Source: an uncultured Eubacteriales bacterium (GTDB lineage: Bacteria > Bacillota > Clostridia > Lachnospirales > Bianqueaceae). From it: DNA of 31,459 nucleotides. The translations under genes were made by a program, and so were the position numbers. The notes beneath the pieces were generated by a model. That model saw only the letters and a program-made list of their open reading frames with translations, was not told the DNA's origin and made no database searches. Positions within the stretch are counted from its first letter, which is position 1; each line of letters starts with the position of its first letter. Of the stretch, positions 30,207-31,459 are shown piece by piece. Location of the stretch: contig CABUPM010000010.1 of the NCBI GenBank assembly GCA_902493345.1, positions 1 to 31,459 of the forward strand. The letters are read 5' to 3'.

Positions 30207-31459
30207 TTATTCACACGCTGTAATTGTAACCTGATCAAGCACCAGATTGCGAACGCTCTGAATCTGTCCGAAGGTCTTACTGGAAAGATTCATATTGCGG
30301 AAGGTCAGATTCTCGATCGGCCGCGCCGGATCTGTTCCGATATCAAACAAGAGCGGCAGCTCCTTGATGTATCTGGAAGTATCCGTCACCTGCAGCTGCT
30401 CCGGCGGCAGGAAGCTCAGAATCATCTTCTCGTACTCCTCGTCTACAACCGCCGTTACATTCTCAATTGTCAGATCACGCAGGGTCGGCAGGCCTTTTTC
30501 CGGCGGAACATACTGGCTGAGGATTCTCCAATGCTCCGGAATCTCGCCGGTATAATCCTCCGGAATCTTGCAGTAGCTGAATTCCGGAAACCAGTTCAGC
30601 TGAAAACTGAATGCGTAGCGGACATCCCGCATCTTCAGGTTCGCTACACGGATCCGTTCGATCACGCCGCCTCTCGTTCTGGCGGACTTGATCCTGAAAC
30701 CATTTCTTGCGCCGTCAAAGGTACAGTCATGAATATACACGTCACTGATTCCGCCGGACATGTCCGACCCCAATGTAATTCCCTCACTCGGCGCCATCAA
30801 ATGGCAGTCGTAGATCTCGACATTGGTACAGGGACGGTTCACCCGCAAGCCATCGGCGTCTCGGCCGGACTTCAGGACGATTCCATCATCATGACAGCTG
30901 ATATGGCAGCCGCAGACCACGACATTGTTGCAGGAATCAATGTCAATACCGTCAGTACTCGGTCCCAGATTCTTGGCGATCGTTACATTTTCAATCCGGA
31001 CATTCTCACTATAATATACATGCAGATTCCAAAAGCCGGAACGCTCGCAGTGCAGATCCCGAATCACGAGATTCTTGCAGTTTCCCAGCAGGAAATTCTG
31101 CGGGCGGAAGCAATCATAGTCCACGGCCCAACGCAGATTGTCCGGGTATTCCCGGATCATTCCCCCCTGATGGTTCTCCTCCGGCGTTCCCCAGAACTTA
31201 TACCACCAGTATTCTCCCTGACCGTCTACCAATCCCTTGCCACAAATCGTAAGGTTTTCACAGTTCTGCGCGTTGATCAGACCGGCGGGCCAATAGGTCA
31301 GTTCGATTCCGGCCACCCTCGACGGAAGCGGCGGATACGCCTTCTCATCAACGACTCCCAGGATAACCGCGCCTTCCGCGATCTCCAGAGTCATATCCGA
31401 ATGCAGGAACAAAGATCCTGTCAGATACTTTCCTTCCGGAATGGTCAGTGTACCACCCG
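30207..31459 (-). CDS. GH28 family pectinase-like glycoside hydrolase, 5' end outside window
   Basis: The frame is open to the window edge (GGTLTIPEGKYLTGS, the usual N-terminal GH28 strand), so the start lies beyond 31459; about 417 codons are visible. The right-handed beta-helix shows in repeats such as CENLTICGKGLVDGQG, NVRIENVTIAKNL and NVEIYDCHLMAPSEG. Active-site motifs: STDGIDI (usually NTD), CHDDGIVLKSG (the DD pair) and FRIKSARTRGG (RIK) are present. The GHG motif with its histidine is replaced by SEGITLGSDMSGG. Such enzymes cut polygalacturonan or related pectin parts, often as exo-enzymes on imported oligosaccharides. Signal peptide presence cannot be judged. Confidence 0.88.
   Translation of the reverse strand, partial: GGTLTIPEGKYLTGSLFLHSDMTLEIAEGAVILGVVDEKAYPPLPSRVAGIELTYWPAGLINAQNCENLTICGKGLVDGQGEYWWYKFWGTPEENHQGGMIREYPDNLRWAVDYDCFRPQNFLLGNCKNLVIRDLHCERSGFWNLHVYYSENVRIENVTIAKNLGPSTDGIDIDSCNNVVVCGCHISCHDDGIVLKSGRDADGLRVNRPCTNVEIYDCHLMAPSEGITLGSDMSGGISDVYIHDCTFDGARNGFRIKSARTRGGVIERIRVANLKMRDVRYAFSFQLNWFPEFSYCKIPEDYTGEIPEHWRILSQYVPPEKGLPTLRDLTIENVTAVVDEEYEKMILSFLPPEQLQVTDTSRYIKELPLLFDIGTDPARPIENLTFRNMNLSSKTFGQIQSVRNLVLDQVTITACE

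Noticed and set aside
1..31459. CRISPR array, IS element, prophage or defence island
   Set aside because: No regularly spaced repeats, transposase, integrase, cas or toxin-antitoxin gene was recognised on either strand; gene content is mostly chromosomal housekeeping and metabolism.

Overview
This window looks like chromosomal DNA from an anaerobic Gram-positive of class Clostridia, probably Lachnospiraceae or a close relative. The evidence is a T-box leader on an amino-acid transporter gene, a DUF3842 gene, an ECF-type vitamin transporter S component, QueH-type queuosine synthesis, a subgroup 1c aminotransferase, strong GGAGG ribosome binding sites, and near-consensus sigma-A promoters almost all with 17-bp spacers. 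Composition looks moderate in GC and even throughout. I saw no integrase, transposase, phage gene, tRNA, rRNA or CRISPR array. The taxonomic call is inference.

Layout. 1-276 is the 3' end of a type I methionine aminopeptidase gene. On the minus strand follow a short UvrA-type ATPase (UvrA2 class) and, upstream of it, a ferredoxin-type aldo/keto reductase broken by a frameshift. Next come a LysR effector domain without a DNA-binding domain, overlapping the end of a brnQ transporter gene, then brnQ's T-box leader and promoter (4.0-6.4 kb). A lipoprotein gene and a membrane-stress pair (SPFH protein with zinc ribbon, plus PspA) fill 6.4-8.8 kb. A divergent promoter region then drives an aspartate-type aminotransferase on the plus strand.

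10.3-13.4 kb (minus) holds queH, an overlapping lipid-linked glycosyltransferase gene and a mannitol-dehydrogenase-family uronate or polyol reductase. 13.5-15.6 kb (plus) holds DUF3842, then a separate transcription unit. That unit has a structured leader with mutually exclusive hairpins, an ECF transporter S component, and an overlapping gene for a two-part kinase whose N-terminal half I cannot assign. This small leader-transporter-kinase unit is the best candidate for an undescribed salvage system.

15.7-26 kb (minus) is a long run of genes. From upstream to downstream it has deoC-deoB-pdp (deoxynucleoside catabolism, overlapping genes), a membrane protein and DegV behind an internal promoter, trkA-trkH (potassium uptake), a GH127 arabinofuranosidase-like protein and a bacterial PH-domain protein. 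Divergent from deoC is prfC (release factor 3, TTG start). 27.7-30.1 kb (minus) is a complete polar amino-acid ABC importer. The window ends inside a GH28 pectinase-like gene. The GH127, GH28 and mannitol-dehydrogenase-family genes together suggest use of plant cell-wall pectin and arabinan fragments, although they are not clustered.
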